64,000 bases of DNA from Aphelenchoides besseyi (taxonomy: Eukaryota > Nematoda > Chromadorea > Rhabditida > Aphelenchoididae), in assembly GCA_024699855.1 (NCBI GenBank), contig JAMPIQ010000002.1, positions 62,001 through 126,000 on the forward strand, in the 5' to 3' direction. The first letter of the stretch is position 1. Every line of letters starts with the position of its first letter. The notes beneath the pieces are model-generated. The model searched no databases, was not told the DNA's origin, and worked only from the letters and a program-made list of their open reading frames with translations. The translations under genes were made by a program, and so were the position numbers. Shown here in pieces: positions 1-12,318 of the stretch.

Positions 1-1740
1 CAAACTCAAATGATGCTCGACATAGCTGTTTGAGAGGTTCTGCCGTCGCTCTTCCGCCGACTCCGCATCATCGACGGGTGCAACTCGTGAGCCGAAGATT
101 CGCGCCAAAATCCCGCGCTTTTTCTCGCAACATTTTTCGATTTCTAAACCTTTGGTTGATTAGCCGAAGCCCAACATGAACTTACTCTTCGTCATCCTAC
201 GAGAACTGATTTCAATGGCGAATGGTCATGACTGTAAAGTGGAAATCAGAGCGCGACGTTTGTGCAATCAATCTTGTTTTCGATCACGAAAAAAAGACTC
301 GTAAAACGTAACCGCGTACTCGAAGACGACCATCGACTTTAAAACTGCGAAAAATTCAAAGACCACTTGCTTAATAACAACGATTCTTTCAAGAGCGTGG
401 TTTTCATTTGATTCGAACGCGAAACTCGTAAAAAAGTCAAATGGCGAGAAAAATTTTATGAACTCCCAAAAAAGAAGGTTGAGCGCGATCACGTAGTCTA
501 ACGGCAATTTTTTTATGATCTCGCGCGCTCCAAAAGTTTTGCACTCATGTGTACGTGATCTCTGCCGATTGGGTGCAAAGACGGGAAGTCTTTTTGCGTT
601 CAAGAACAAACGCCGTCGACTTTGGCGTCTTTGATGGCGAATCAGCGGACGAATTTGGCGACCCAAAAACGCAAAATTTGAGCGTTCAATTGCAACGTGA
701 AAACTGTAAAGTACAACTGAAGAAATAGAAGGGTTATTTTTACGTCCGATTGAGCCGATCGTTTTTGACAGTCGAAAACCTTCTCGACGCTTTTGGCCGC
801 GCAATTGACGCAACAGACGCAACGAACACGCGAAGTGCACAAAAAAGGGGATCCGATCCGGCCGTTGATCTTTGAACGCGTCTCGACGCCAAAAACGCCG
901 AAACAAAAAGAGAAAGGAACAAGTTAAATGGTGCGAAGTGGAGTCGATTCCCGTCTCAAAAAACGGAGTAGTCGATTTCATTCTCACATTGCGAGGAACG
1001 TTCAAACGCTCACAAAACAAAGTTGCGTCTTGATTCCCACCTTAAAAGCGATTCAACTGACACCGTTTGACGTTCGAAAGGCAAAGTACAAGGCGAAGGT
1101 GCAGCGAAACATAAAAACAAGCAGAGCTCAGTGGAATAATTGGACGGTTTCTGGACAGAAACCCAAAAAAGAATAAATCAAAGTCGAGAGTGTCGAGGGA
1201 ATTGGAGCGCGGATGTTCGGACATCAAAAGTTCAAAAGTCACTCCCGAAAGCTCAACTGCAGCAAAAATTAATCAGTCTTTTTAGACAAATTGCTTCGTA
1301 TTTTTGGTGGTCGATAGCTCTATAATCCCCAAAAAACGCCTCTCTTTCAAGACTCAACTTACTGATGAATACGTTACGCTCGGTTGTTCAATATAATCAT
1401 CCGCTTAACAAAAGGTCTCAAGCTGTTTTTTCGTCGTCTTTTTTTTATCATGCAGATGCTAAGAGACTTCAATCGAGGAAGTCCATTTCAAAGTTTGTGG
1501 CCAATTCATTTGCATTTCTCAAATTTCGCCGAAGCATCTGGACGACGAAATCGCGGCCAATTTTATCCGCCGCCACTTCAACAGCAATTTTCTGTTTTTG
1601 ACACTCCAGTCAAAAATCTTCCTTCGAGTCATGAATGACTCTCATCATGTTTTCGGGTTTGAATCATCGAACTCATTTAAATTCCCGTGTTACTCGTTCA
1701 ACTCTATAAACTGGTCTGTTCAATCGTTTAGTCGTCAATT
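1..1740. other. No supported gene; upstream of adenylyl cyclase
   Basis: Open frames here (the longest a 250-codon one on the minus strand at 268-1020) are rich in Arg, Phe and Ser, show no domain, and have no splice structure like the real genes. The stretch near 517-700 on the plus strand stays open for about 60 codons but then meets stops, so a decayed coding remnant is possible. A 5' exon of the downstream cyclase between 1384 and 1640 cannot be excluded. Confidence 0.4.
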
Positions 1741-1747
1741 TCAGGCA

Positions 1748-4700
1748 ATGCCTCGAGCTCCAACCTTACGCTTAAAACAATCAGTGGAGATGGGCGAAAC
1801 GAATCGAGAGGAAATCCGCGAAGTTTTGGCACGCCATTGGACGAGTTTGGATCGAGCTCGACTGCACACTTTTCATCTGTGGTTGTTCGTTTATTCGTTA
1901 GCTCAGATCTTTCTGTTTCACTATCTATGTCATCGGGTATAACTGTTAAAGACAACCGATAATTAAACACATTTTTCAGGTCTTATCTTTGGTTTATTTC
2001 GGTTTTTGTTTGGTTTTTCCTCTTTTCGTGCTCGTGAGCTTCGCGCTCATTCGATACGGTGATGAGGTCTAACTTGACAACGAAACCTCAAAATTTTATC
2101 CAACAGTTTTAGCAATCTCGTTTCACACTTCTAACTTTCTCTGTGGTCTCATCAGTCTTGCTTCCCGTGTTTCTTTGGCTCACACATTTTCCATTGATTT
2201 CACAAGTTGGTCAATCGATCCCATCAATCTGACGAACATTTCAGCTTCAAGTCAAACAGGAACGCGTTGCCGAGTTGTCTTCCTTGTGTTCATCATTGGC
2301 AATCAGCAGTTTCTATCAGTTCTTTGTGTTGCCTCGACAACGACGTGCATTTCTATTAATTTCTTTGGCCTTCAACTTTGCCAACATTCTTCTCATTCTT
2401 CTCGTTCTCTATGGTTCAGGAATTCGAAAGGAATCGCCATTTCTTTCCGTAAGTGATTATAACCTAAAGTATTATATTAATGTCTTGCAAGGTCCTTCCA
2501 CTCTTCTTCTATCAAATCGTCGTCACACTCGTAGGTACGATTTGTGAAGCCAATGGTGCTTACTCTCGCGCGACAATCGCTCAGAAGTTGGCTGACGCTG
2601 TGAAGCGACGAACTGAATTAGAAACTTTAAAGTCGCGACAAGATCAACTTCTTCTTTCCGTGATTCCAGCGTATCTGACCGACAAAGTAAGTGTCAATAC
2701 TCGGAGATTATTGAACAGTGCTTTAGGTTAGCCAATCGATCATTGCAACTTCATCGGCAACTCAGAACTTCCAAAACTCGAAACATTTAAAGTTGTTTCA
2801 CGATCTGCACGTTCAAGTCCACGACAATGTCAGGTAAGTATTCGTGGGATGAAAATTAATGCGATCATTGCGTTTAAGCGTTTTGTTCGCTGATATTGTC
2901 AATTTCACCGTCTTGGCATCACAATTGACGGCAAAGGATTTGGTTCGAACGTTGAATGAGCTCTACAGCAAATTTGACGAAGATGCACAGGTGAGTATTC
3001 GTATACTGAGGCTGATCATTTGTTTAGCGTCTTCAATGCATGAGGATCAAGTTTTTGGGCGATTGTTATTATTGCGTAAGTGGAATGCCAGTCAATCGTC
3101 CTAATCACGCCGACATGTGCGTACTCATGGGCTTGGAGATGATTAAGACTATAAAGTAAGTTTCTACTTGTTCAATCGACACGTCAACTCTTCTGTTACA
3201 GACAAGTTCGTGTTGCCACAGGTGTAAACGTTGACATGCGAATTGGCGTTCACACAGGCTCAGTGCTTTGTGGAATATTGGGTCTCAAGAAATGGCAATT
3301 TGATGTTTGGAGTGACGATGTGACATTTGCAAATCACATGGAAACAGCTGGTGTGCCCGGGTAAATTCGATTTAGTTTCATCGTAATTGACAGCTTGCAG
3401 ACGTGTTCATATTACAAAAAAAACAAAAGACATGCTTATCGGAGACTATCGAATTGTTGAAGCGAAGTGAGTAACCATCTCGTGAGTTGAATTTTCGTTT
3501 AGCTCCGAGGATCCAATCATTTTGGCTCACGCACAACCCACCTATCACATTCTTCCTGACAAAAAAGAACTGCACGAGCGAACAGCTTCGATTTATCGCA
3601 ATAAGTGAGTTTACACAGAAGATTATGAACTGAAGAGCATTGTCTGCAGATTTCGCCGAAGTGTTTTGGACTACGGAGACAATTTGCAAGTGCAACCAAA
3701 GAACAATTCAAGAGTTTCTATGAAATCAAAAATGTCAAAAGTCGCTGAATTTTGGGGTGCCGAAACGCCGTTTGCAAATTTGGGTCGAGAGAACTCAAAA
3801 GCTGCTGAAAATGTGAGTTCTCTTACGAATTCAACATCAACTGTTAATTTTCAGAATAATCGAAGACCCAACTACGGAAGCACAACGATTCAATCAATGA
3901 CGTTGATTGAAAATAATTTGAACAACATAAACAATACAAGGTAAATCTTTGGTATTAGTTCTGATGACGTGTTTAGCTTGAAATCGATGTTCAATTGTAC
4001 TATCGGCAGCTACAAAATCTCAAAATTTCTGCTTTTTCCTTTTTGGTTTGTTCGTGTTGACTACTCATGTCAATTGATAAGCTTAGGAGTGAGCCAACTT
4101 CGCTGCGTTTATCCGAATGTCGAATTCTTTTCGCACTTTCGATTCCAATCGGAATCGCCAACTATTTTCTAGTCCTTTCGAATGTGCCGTAAGCTCTCAG
4201 TTATCATAAAAATACTCACAAATTTTCAGTCAAAAAGTTCAATACATGATAGTCACACAAATTTGTTTCTGTCTTTTCGTTCTTTTGATCGTGTGTTTAT
4301 TGGAAGCTATGTGCAGGGTTGCAAAGTTTCTTTTGATATTAATCGCCTACACATTATCTTTGTTCTTGGCAATTGGTCAACATGTGAGTTTTCATCTAAA
4401 GCATCAATTAACAACCTTTAGGTCGTGTTATCATTTTTGGCTGTAGTTCAAAGTCGTGTCCCTGTTTTTGCAATCATTTGGTTACCGTGTAAGTTCTTGA
4501 CCGTTAGAGCTCTTGAACAACTGCATTTTAAGCGTGCATAAGTCACATGTGCGTTGTTTTTGCTTTGTATCGCTTGCCTTATCCGTTTCGATGTTTCTTG
4601 GTTGCCGTCGACTGTTCGATGTTTCTGTTGCTTTTAACCCTCTTCTCTACGTCCAACGTTTCTCCGTCAGCTCCGATTATAAGGTAACTTTTATAAACAA

Positions 4701-5787
4701 CTAATCAACAGGTCTTTCCAGTTGTCAACTCACGATCATTCTCGTCAACATTATTGCTCTGTTTCTTCTCCTTCTTTTTGTTGCATGGATCACAGAGTAC
4801 GAACGACAAGTCGAAGCGGCGTGCAATGTAGCCTTCAAGAACGAAGAAAAAGACGTACAAACAATGCAAGACATCAACAATCTTCTGATCGAAAACATTC
4901 TTCCCAATTCGGTTGCTGCTAAATTCCTGTCTCCGGATCGTAACACCGAGGTACATTTTTTGACTTCTCCTACAACCATTTCTAGGAACTATACGCTCGT
5001 GATCATGACAACGTGTGTGTTATGTTCGCTTCGATTCCCAACTTCAAAGACTATTGGAGTGAATGCGATACGAGTCGAAAACTGGAGTGTTTGCGGTTGT
5101 TGAATGAAATTGCTTGTGAATTTGATAAGGTAAAAACGAATGTAATTTACAGCAATCGCTTTGTTTTAGTTACTTTCGAAACCAAAATTTTCGTGCATCG
5201 AAAAGATCAAGACCGTTCATTCGACTTATATGGCCGCTGCCGGTCTAACAGAAACTGATTTTGACGATTATGTGAGTTCGCAGTTCATTTCAACTAATTG
5301 TTATTGCAGGGACAACGTAATGCAACAATTATGATTGAATTTGCGATGGCAATGCACGCAGTTTTGGAGTTGCTCAATGCCGACGCCTTCCAAAACTTTC
5401 AACTTCGGATTGGTGAGTTCAGTGCTTCAGGGTTATCAATCGACTTTTTAGGAATGAGTTTGGGTCCTTTGGTCGCCGGTGTTATTGGAGCACAAAAACC
5501 ACAATACGACATTTGGGGCAACACTGTTAATATGGCAAGTCGTATGGATTCTCACGGAGAAGTTCGTCATATTCATGTAAGTAATCATTGAGTGCTTCTA
5601 AACGATTTTTCAGATGACTGGCGATATGTCCAGGGTCTTGCCAAAGCACATGTACAAACTAAAGAGTCGCGGAATGATCAAAGTCAAAGGCGTTGCCAAC
5701 GAAATGGAAACGTTTTTGTTGCCGTTGAATACGAAAAGAAATTCCGGTTTCGGTTCTCAGACCGTTATTGTTCATTCCGCTTTCTAA
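1748..5787 (+). CDS. Membrane adenylyl cyclase, 12-TM type (about 20 short-intron exons)
   Basis: The protein makes cyclic AMP from ATP at the plasma membrane under G-protein control. I joined about 20 exons with 28-45 nt introns into one frame of roughly 1000 residues. Order: short N-terminus, six hydrophobic segments (about 1860-2520), linker ending [13 protein letters not shown], catalytic C1 (about 2850-3640), linker, six more hydrophobic segments (about 4030-4790), catalytic C2 (about 4950-5740). C1 carries FADIVNFT and [11 protein letters not shown] with both metal aspartates. C2 carries [30 protein letters not shown] and the KVKG segment, so the purine-binding Lys/Asp and the Asn/Arg pair look intact. 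I chose ATG 1748 because TTTCAG ends four bases before it. AATAAA lies at 5903. Family identity is near certain; the isoform (AC2-, AC5- or AC9-like) is not resolved. Confidence 0.93.
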
Positions 5788-5902
5788 TTGGTTTGATGAG
5801 TTCTAATGTCATTTCTAGTCGACTTCAATTCACAGATGATCTTTTCAGTCAACAGCTGGTCTCTTTGTTTCACTTTTAATCGCTACGGTTTTGCTTGTTT
5901 GA

Positions 5903-5908
5903 AATAAA
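5903..5908 (+). terminator. Poly(A) signal of adenylyl cyclase
   Basis: AATAAA lies 116 nt after the stop codon. Confidence 0.7.
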
Positions 5909-5909
5909 C

Positions 5910-6264
5910 ATTTCTAGTTTGAAAGTTTTATTTACAATAGAAGATGTCGATTTGTTGAAAAATAGTCAGAGAACAAAACTTTAAAATCATTCGACTATGT
6001 TGCACTCGGTAACTTCTGGTTTTCAGTCCATCTGTTTAGGAGCTTTTCATCACATGTTTCTGTTTGCCTGCAATTTCAGTTATCAAGAGTTGGTTGTAAA
6101 AACGATCTTACAATTTTAAGGTCTCAGTTACTCGTTTGCATTCGATAGACATTTGTTGAGGAGGTGAATTCGATAAACGTTTTTAGTCAAAAATTGTTGG
6201 ATTGGGGTTATTAAGGATGTAGAAAGTGCTTGCGATTACATTGGGATTATGAGAATGATTTCAG
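5910..6264. other. Intergenic, no gene seen
   Basis: AT-rich sequence. I looked here for the missing 5' exons of the next gene (signal peptide, W-containing exon, LND-x-C exon) and did not find them. Confidence 0.5.
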
Positions 6265-6712
6265 ATGTACACTGTTTGCCAATTGGATTTGATGAAAGGA
6301 ATTGGTGGTTTAGACATCTTTGTTTTATGTGATAAGAATACTACTTACTTTGAGTGTGGAAAGGTGCGCAACAGATTCAACGACACGTGGGTTTTATCTA
6401 AAATTTCTGTTGAAAATCTTCCGATAGATTACAGGTCGTTATTTTTCATTTCTGTAGGTCCATTTTCGATTTTGGATGGAAATTTGTTTAGGACATTCCT
6501 ATGACAGACGAAGGAATGGAATATATTCTAGCAAACACCATAGAGCCGGCTACCGACAAGCCCACTATTTTTTCAATGCCGAAGAATGGTGTCAAACCAC
6601 TCGAGAACGTTTGTAAGTGATTACTCTCCACATATCGTGATTCGTTATTCCAGCGTTCTCCGTTAAACTCTGCGGTTTCATTTCTCTTCTTGTCACGTTT
6701 GTAATCTTGTAA
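6265..6712 (+). pseudogene. 5'-truncated member (A) of the secreted/type I membrane family
   Basis: Three exons (about 6265-6453, 6492-6612, 6654-6712) match the last three exons of the full-length paralogue at 6951. The first exon carries C-x(12-14)-FECGKVRNRF and TWVLSK followed by LPIDY. The second carries DEGMEYI like the EDEG-TEYI of the neighbour. The last is a hydrophobic tail ending in a stop. The signal peptide exon and the two middle exons are not present upstream, and the first exon starts directly after TTTCAG. Truncation by duplication of only the 3' half is the simplest reading; a divergent functional gene with unrecognised 5' exons is the alternative. Confidence 0.6.
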
Positions 6713-6950
6713 TCAACTGTCTCTTCCTTTTTTATATCGTCTTTTCTTTTACTGTTCAGTAAAGATGCAGGAACTTCATTCGGATAAATTTAATCATTCT
6801 ACTGTTAACCAAAGTTTGAACTTATTTCCTATATATCCTCGGTTTACTTATTGTCAGTGAGATTCTAATTTGCATCTTTAGATTTGACTGACAGATAAAT
6901 TCGTTCATTTGTATGATTTTTTTCGTGAAATTGCTTTTAAGAGATCGGTC

Positions 6951-7772
6951 ATGATGTTTCGTGTCTATGATCTTCTTGTCTTGTCGCTGATTATTGTTGG
7001 TGTTGAAGCGTATGGAAACGACGAGTGCATTAAAAAGGGAACAAACATTGAACCGGGATTGTAAGTTTAAACTTTTACTTTATAGCTCCTTTAGTTTGTT
7101 TAAAACCTGCATTAGCACTGTGGAAGTAGCGATGAAGTGGAAGAAAACGCACAACGTGCGGTTACTTATTATTACCGAGTCGAAAGATGTTAGCAAGTAA
7201 GTTCACGGTTATTGGAAGTTACATTCATTTTCAGATTCAAACTAATCTTGAACGACGAGTGCAAGTTGGACTTTGAAGGTAAAAGAGGAAATAACGAGTA
7301 TGCGAAGTGGACGAATGCAAACGGTTTGTGCTTCCTCACTCGTTTATTGTTGTTTAGGAACGGTCACGAATTGTTCAACAATAAAGAACTGCAATCTTCA
7401 AATAAAAAGCGGAAAACTGATGACTTACACCACGATAAGTTATCTTGATAAAGATGTTGGTTGTGGAAACGTGCGCAACAAACTCGAAGACCAGTGGGTT
7501 TGGTCCAAATTCCAAATCAAGAAGCTTCCTGCGGAATACGAATTGAAAATTTTTGTACTGGTAAGTGCGATTTCTTTTGTAGTCTGCTATTGTGTTTAGA
7601 ACGGTAGATCAGAAGAGGACGAAGGAACGGAATACATTCCCGCAGTCTCCAATACTTCGGACTCGGATGGTAGATGATTACCGGCGACCACTCGTGATCC
7701 TTCTTTTTAGTATTCTTGAACAAACTCGATGGTTTCGTTGGTCTCGTCGCACTCTTGTTTGCCGCCTTGTAA
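6951..7772 (+). CDS. Secreted/type I membrane protein of unrecognised family (member B)
   Basis: Six exons join into about 205 residues. Residues 1-20 are a clear signal peptide (MMFRVYDLLVLSLIIVGVEA). Then come a Cys in NDEC, C-I-S-T-V-E-V-A-x-K-W, FKLILNDECKLDFEGKR, EYAKWTN, a Cys pair (NCSTIKNC), VGCGNVRNKLEDQWVWSK, LPAEYELKIFV, an acidic stretch (EEDEGTEY) and a C-terminal hydrophobic segment ending at the stop. The tail suggests a membrane anchor or GPI signal. Introns of about 35 nt sit at the same codon positions and phases as in the relatives at 19979, 36579 and 59141. I do not recognise the domain; it is probably an extracellular beta-rich fold. The function is unknown. Confidence 0.8.
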
Positions 7773-7910
7773 CCGATTTGTTTTTGCTTTTGTTGTAAAA
7801 TGTTGGGACTTCAACACTCGATAAATGAGCTGCGAATCAACTCAAAGCACTTCGTAGCAAAGTCTTTGCATTTCGTTTTCATTCAATTGCTTATACAAAC
7901 AGGTGTTCTA

Positions 7911-8535
7911 TTAGGATGGGAAGAAAGTCTTCGGACAGTTGCATTATGTCAAAAGACTAAAATTTTGTCCGATTTTTTTGTTGGTTGTTTAAAACTTGTG
8001 TGTTAAATCGTCCCCTTACAATGAGATTGGATCGCAAACAAGTTCGATTGTTGCCCCACTACGAGTTCGTACACGGTTCGTCAAGCAGCAACGCGGTTCA
8101 TCGCATTTGTCTTGCTTATGGAGAAGGGACAGTCACAAGAAGTACAGCAGGAGACTTGTTCTGGTGTCAGTTGTAACAGGCGATCGTTTACTTCGGGACG
8201 GCAGATAGTACAACACAAATACAAAATACAATAATCAACGAAAAACACAGAGAGAGTGATTATGGGGGTGAACGGGATCAGGACAAGACTGGTTTAAGCA
8301 ATTCAGAGAAGAAGGAGCCGAATTCAAAGACAAGTTCTACAGGCGCGGCATCCTGAACTTGATTGACCGTTGGGAAGCGGTTGTAGCATCTAATGGCGAT
8401 TATTTTGAAGATAAAATACTTAATTCTGATCTTCAATTAATTAAGACATTAATCCTCCAACAAAAACAAAAAATCGGACAAAATTTTAGTCTTTTGGCAT
8501 AATGCAACTGTCCGAAGACTTTCTTCCCATCCTAA
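7911..8535 (+). mobile_element. Internally deleted mariner element (625 bp)
   Basis: Terminal inverted repeats of about 70 bp start TTAGGATGGGAAGAAAGTCT and end with its complement. TA lies outside both ends (7909-7910 and 8536-8537), as in Tc1/mariner target duplications. Inside, 8028-8176 encodes a mariner N-terminal helix-turn-helix (HYEFVHGSSSSNAVHRICLA, then YGEGTV). Around 8280-8410 sequence from the C-terminal end of a mariner transposase appears (RRGILNLIDRWEAVVASN, then GDYFE). The DDD catalytic core is missing, so this is a non-autonomous deletion derivative. It sits inside a host gene remnant read on the minus strand. Confidence 0.85.
8028..8420 (+). pseudogene. Mariner transposase remnant (HTH plus C-terminal end, core deleted)
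   Basis: The plus-strand reading starts at about 8022 with a mariner-type DNA-binding domain containing YGEGTV. It is followed by broken frame and then the typical C-terminal segment with RWEAVVASN and GDYFED. The whole Asp triad region is absent and stop codons interrupt the reading, so no active enzyme can be made. Confidence 0.75.
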
Positions 8536-9199
8536 TAACAACATGTCTCCCCCGAGAAAATTGCTTTTTCTCCGCTTTCAGGTCCTTGAATGAATATACC
8601 TTGTCGACTGAACGGCCAGCAACTATTGCTGTACAAATCTCATTCCACGCTTTCAAGTGTAAAATCGTGTTTTTATCATTCGATAGTAAGGCGCCAAAGA
8701 CTTTGTCGTATTCCTGAGTGACGTGAACGCCTAAGATCGCGTATACCGACATTACGACATCGCTGAAAGTTCGACTTCGAATTATCACTTCGATTCTGAA
8801 TGCTTACACAGTTGTATCGTTGAGTTGGTGATTGTTGATTTCCTCGGTCGATGATAACACGTATTTAATCGTCTAAAACAAATACGAACATTTAACTTTC
8901 AATCAATACCCGCATTTTACCTTTGCTTGAACGAGCAGATTGGCAGCTTTCTTGGTAGGATCGGCAGCGTTTTTTCGGATTCTTTCCACTGACACCTTCC
9001 TGAACATCCATCTCTTCGACGAACGACATTGGAATTTCATACCAAAAGATTCAAAGCGACCGCTTTGATGACACAACAAAAACCGATGTGATGCTTCGTT
9101 TTCAGTTTGCATTCTTTTGACATAATTTTTTGAGCGCTTATATTGTTACTTATTTCACAGCCAAAAACAAACTTCTTTGATCCAACCGAGAATCTTCAA

Positions 9200-10400
9200 T
9201 TCCATTTGCCAATAAACAGCCATCAAAGCTGATTGTACTAACTAACAACTATCTTCTAACCTCCACTGAACATTCTAATAGACACGTTCATCTAAACTCA
9301 ATTCATCAACTAATCAACCTCATTTCTCTCATCATCTTTGCTGCTTCTTGCATTTAAACTTTGGTGACAGTAATGCACAATCAACGACTTCGAAATCACT
9401 TTCATCGACTACTGTAACTTTTCCATCAACCAAAACAACGTCTATTTCCAACTTTTCACGTTATCAAACTTCCAGCGTTGTAGGTCGAACTTCCCAAATT
9501 CACGATCCAACATTTGATCTTCTAAACAATCTGATTCACTTACATCTCTCAACGTTTCAAACAGTCGCAACTGAACAACTATCCTAATTAAAACTCTGCT
9601 CTTTGTCTTGCCCTCTTCCAACACCACCTGTTCAATGACGGTAACTACCGTCTTTTAACAACCAAGCAAAACTGATCGCCATCTCAGTTCGCCAGTTCAG
9701 TTGTCAACTTCCAACACCTTTCATTTGCCTAAACGCATCCCTAACGTTAATCAAGACCACTTTCTCTCTACCACACTCATCTAAAGCTTCTCATCGCTTC
9801 CAAAACCACCTGATTCTGACAACAAATGACAGCGTCTTCAAACATCCCATCCAGCAACTCATTTAGCAACCATAAACAGCTATTTCCCAAAATCTTCCAC
9901 AAGCTCATATATCTCTTCCGTCCTTAACCAAACATTCTTGTCGACACAAATTCTTTTATATCTAACCCAACAACTAACCTATCTCTTTTTTGTTGTCTTC
10001 TCGTAGCAGTTGTCTAGAGCAATTCAAACTCATCGACTTCCACATTCTTCTCATCAACCAAAGCAGCGACCATTTTCAACTCTCATTTTATCTCTTCCGT
10101 TATCAACAAACATTCTTGTCGGTTCGTCTAAATTCAAGTCATCAACAACTAAACTCGTCTCTCAACATCTTTTGCCATCTCGTCAACTATCAAACCTTCT
10201 TCATCAACCAAAACAACAACCATCACAAAACCATCTGCAACTTCCTCATTTCATCGTTTCCATTTCCCAACGACTTCAACCATTTTCAAGACACTTCCAA
10301 CCTCGACAACAATTCTAACCCTCATTGCCATCAACAAACCAATTCCTTTTCATCAGATCGTATCAAACTCTAACCATCGATTCGAAAAAACTAGTGATCG
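9200..10400 (+). repeat. G-poor, C/A/T-rich degenerate repeat block
   Basis: Over about 1.2 kb the plus strand has few G residues and many CATCAACCAAA and ATCTCTTCCGT-like words. Two copies of ATCTCTTCCGT followed by AAACATTCTTGTCG are 179 bp apart (9911 and 10090). Three CATCAACCAAAA words lie at about 9427, 10052 and 10202. The Ser/Gln/Leu-rich open frames here follow from the low G content and not from coding constraint. This is a degenerate satellite or strand-asymmetric low-complexity DNA. Confidence 0.6.
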
Positions 10401-12318
10401 AATCGAAACAGCGACTTTCAAGTTTTTCGATTCCTCAAACTTTTATTCCACGATCATTTCTTTCTCGTGCACACGAATTTCCATAAGAAAGAGTGCTCAT
10501 TCGAAAATAAATGTGCCCACGATTTGGTCGTTCGAGAGGACACAGACAGACGCAACTCAATTATTTTATAGGGAGGACGGTCTTTTGTCGTGACTTACAC
10601 TCAGGTGGAAGGCGGATGCTGAGAGAATATTCGATAAGTTCTTAGAGTTTAATCGACTACCGAGCGAGTTGGCACAACGGAAATGTAAATGAAAATGCCA
10701 ACAAGATCAATGATTATTTAACGCGATACTTTGTTGCGGAAGAAGTTTAACGGAACTTTTCCACAACTCTCAAAAAACGCGCTTAACCAAAAAACTTTAA
10801 ATTGTGAGTGAGAATTGAACGCAACGTAGGAAACTAAAAATTTACTCGGAAATTTAATTGCGATCAGGAAGAAAGTGTTCTATTGTGAGTAATATGATGC
10901 TTATTTGATAGCGTTAGGTATTCATAAGGTTCGTAATAAGAATACGGAATAAATGTTGAACATCCAGGGTGTAGAAAGTTGAAGGACCGTGAGTCATTTA
11001 ATCGTCTGTTGAAGGTTTTCGTCAGCAAATAGGTGATTAAGATCGAAATACTTTGAGTATTGAGAGCACGGGATGTCACTTAGAATTAATGCTATCAAAA
11101 CGTCGACGCTATTTTCCCTAACAACATGTTTAGCCTTTTCTTCACCATGTATCTGGTTCTTCTAAATTTGGGATGTCAAAAGATAAACTGAGACTGTGGT
11201 TTGATTTGCGATTTTGGTGGTTAGCAATCTTTCCGCCTTTTTTCTCATTGAAGCTTTAAGTCCGTATCGTTTTAGCTAGAGTATGAAGATGTAAATCGCA
11301 AGCTATTTTTTCCGTCATTTCAACTTCACATACAAGTCTTAAATGCGTGCTCGCTGTTCCGTGGAACAAATTTTGATCTGCGTCTACGATCTTGAATTCA
11401 ATTCATTTTCAGTGTATAGAATTATGTGTCTTGGAATGAAATTGCGAGCTGTTAATAGTTTTTTAAATTGTGTTGTGAAGGAAAGCTTATAAAAAACTTA
11501 TACAGTTTTGAATACCCAGTGTATAAATCGATTGTCAACAGCTGCTATCGATCCTAAAGTATGAATGTATGTATCGTTTGTATTCGTAATTTAAAAGATT
11601 TAGTCGAATAAAACTTTTTTTATGAAAACTGACTAAACCTTTACTGCTGCAAACATCTTCTTGACTAGCTATTATGTTCAGTTGAAATATTTGAACATCA
11701 ATTTCGCTTAGAGACATTACTATCGAGTAAACTCGGATCGTTGAATGGACGAAGCATTTCCGTTTGAGAACGGCGGTTTGAGCTTTCTTTTGTACGAAGC
11801 AGAAAATTTAGTTGTTCAGTCGCGGTTAAATGTCATACACCAATCGCGTTAAAACCACTGAGTTGACTGCTAGATTAGCACAAAAGTGCAGAACTGAACG
11901 AAGATTATGAATAGGCATAGAAACAAAGACGAAGAATTGATCTGATGCAACGTTTATTTTCGCTAAAAACTTTGAAATCGACGTCTTTCAATTGTCTGGG
12001 CCTTTAGAGTCCAAAACTAGTAACATTCGGGAAACAGGAATTAAGGCATTCGAATGCCCAATTTTCAAGATAACTAATGAAGAATTAATTGGATAGAACG
12101 ATTTGACTGTTTCAAAAAGCTCTACCATCGTCAGTTATGCTCACTTGTTTTTGGCCGCCATACATGAGTGGATGGGAGAGCACGGAAAGTCGAAAAGCGT
12201 GTTACTCTTTCATGTCGTTTGTGCTAAATCGAGTGATAGAGGGTTTTGATTGAATTTGTGGTTTCATTGGAAATCCAATTAAAGACAAAATCATACACTT
12301 TCGAGCAACTTTTCAGAA
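10400..12318. other. Intergenic, no gene seen
   Basis: AT-rich DNA with only short frames that have no family features or convincing splice structure. No inverted repeats with TA flanks were noticed. Confidence 0.5.

Larger units (their letters stand above)
7875..9125 (-). pseudogene. RPA-like OB-fold gene remnant interrupted by mariner
   Basis: Minus-strand coding signal runs from about 9112 to 8538 and resumes past the mariner for about 10 codons to a stop near 7877. The second half (8770-8540) contains LHLKAWNEICTAI followed by VDKVYSFKDLKAEKKQF. This resembles the IRATAFNE...NKVYYFS segment of the RPA1 DNA-binding domain A (single-stranded-DNA binding OB fold). An intron with TTTTAG is visible at about 8884-8930. 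A TAA lies in frame near 8805, beside what looks like a shrunken intron. The TA-flanked mariner splits the last codons. The in-frame stop and the insertion make a pseudogene the best call, although removal of a tiny intron could rescue the stop. The family assignment is tentative. Confidence 0.5.

Noticed and set aside
268..1020. 250-codon minus-strand open frame, the longest unspliced frame at the left end
   Set aside because: Composition (Phe/Arg/Ser-rich) is that of antisense to A-rich DNA; no domain, no splice signals, and real genes here are made of short exons.
9990..10373. 127-codon Ser/Gln/Asn-rich open frame
   Set aside because: It lies in the G-poor repeat block, where stop codons TAG and TGA are rare simply because G is rare.
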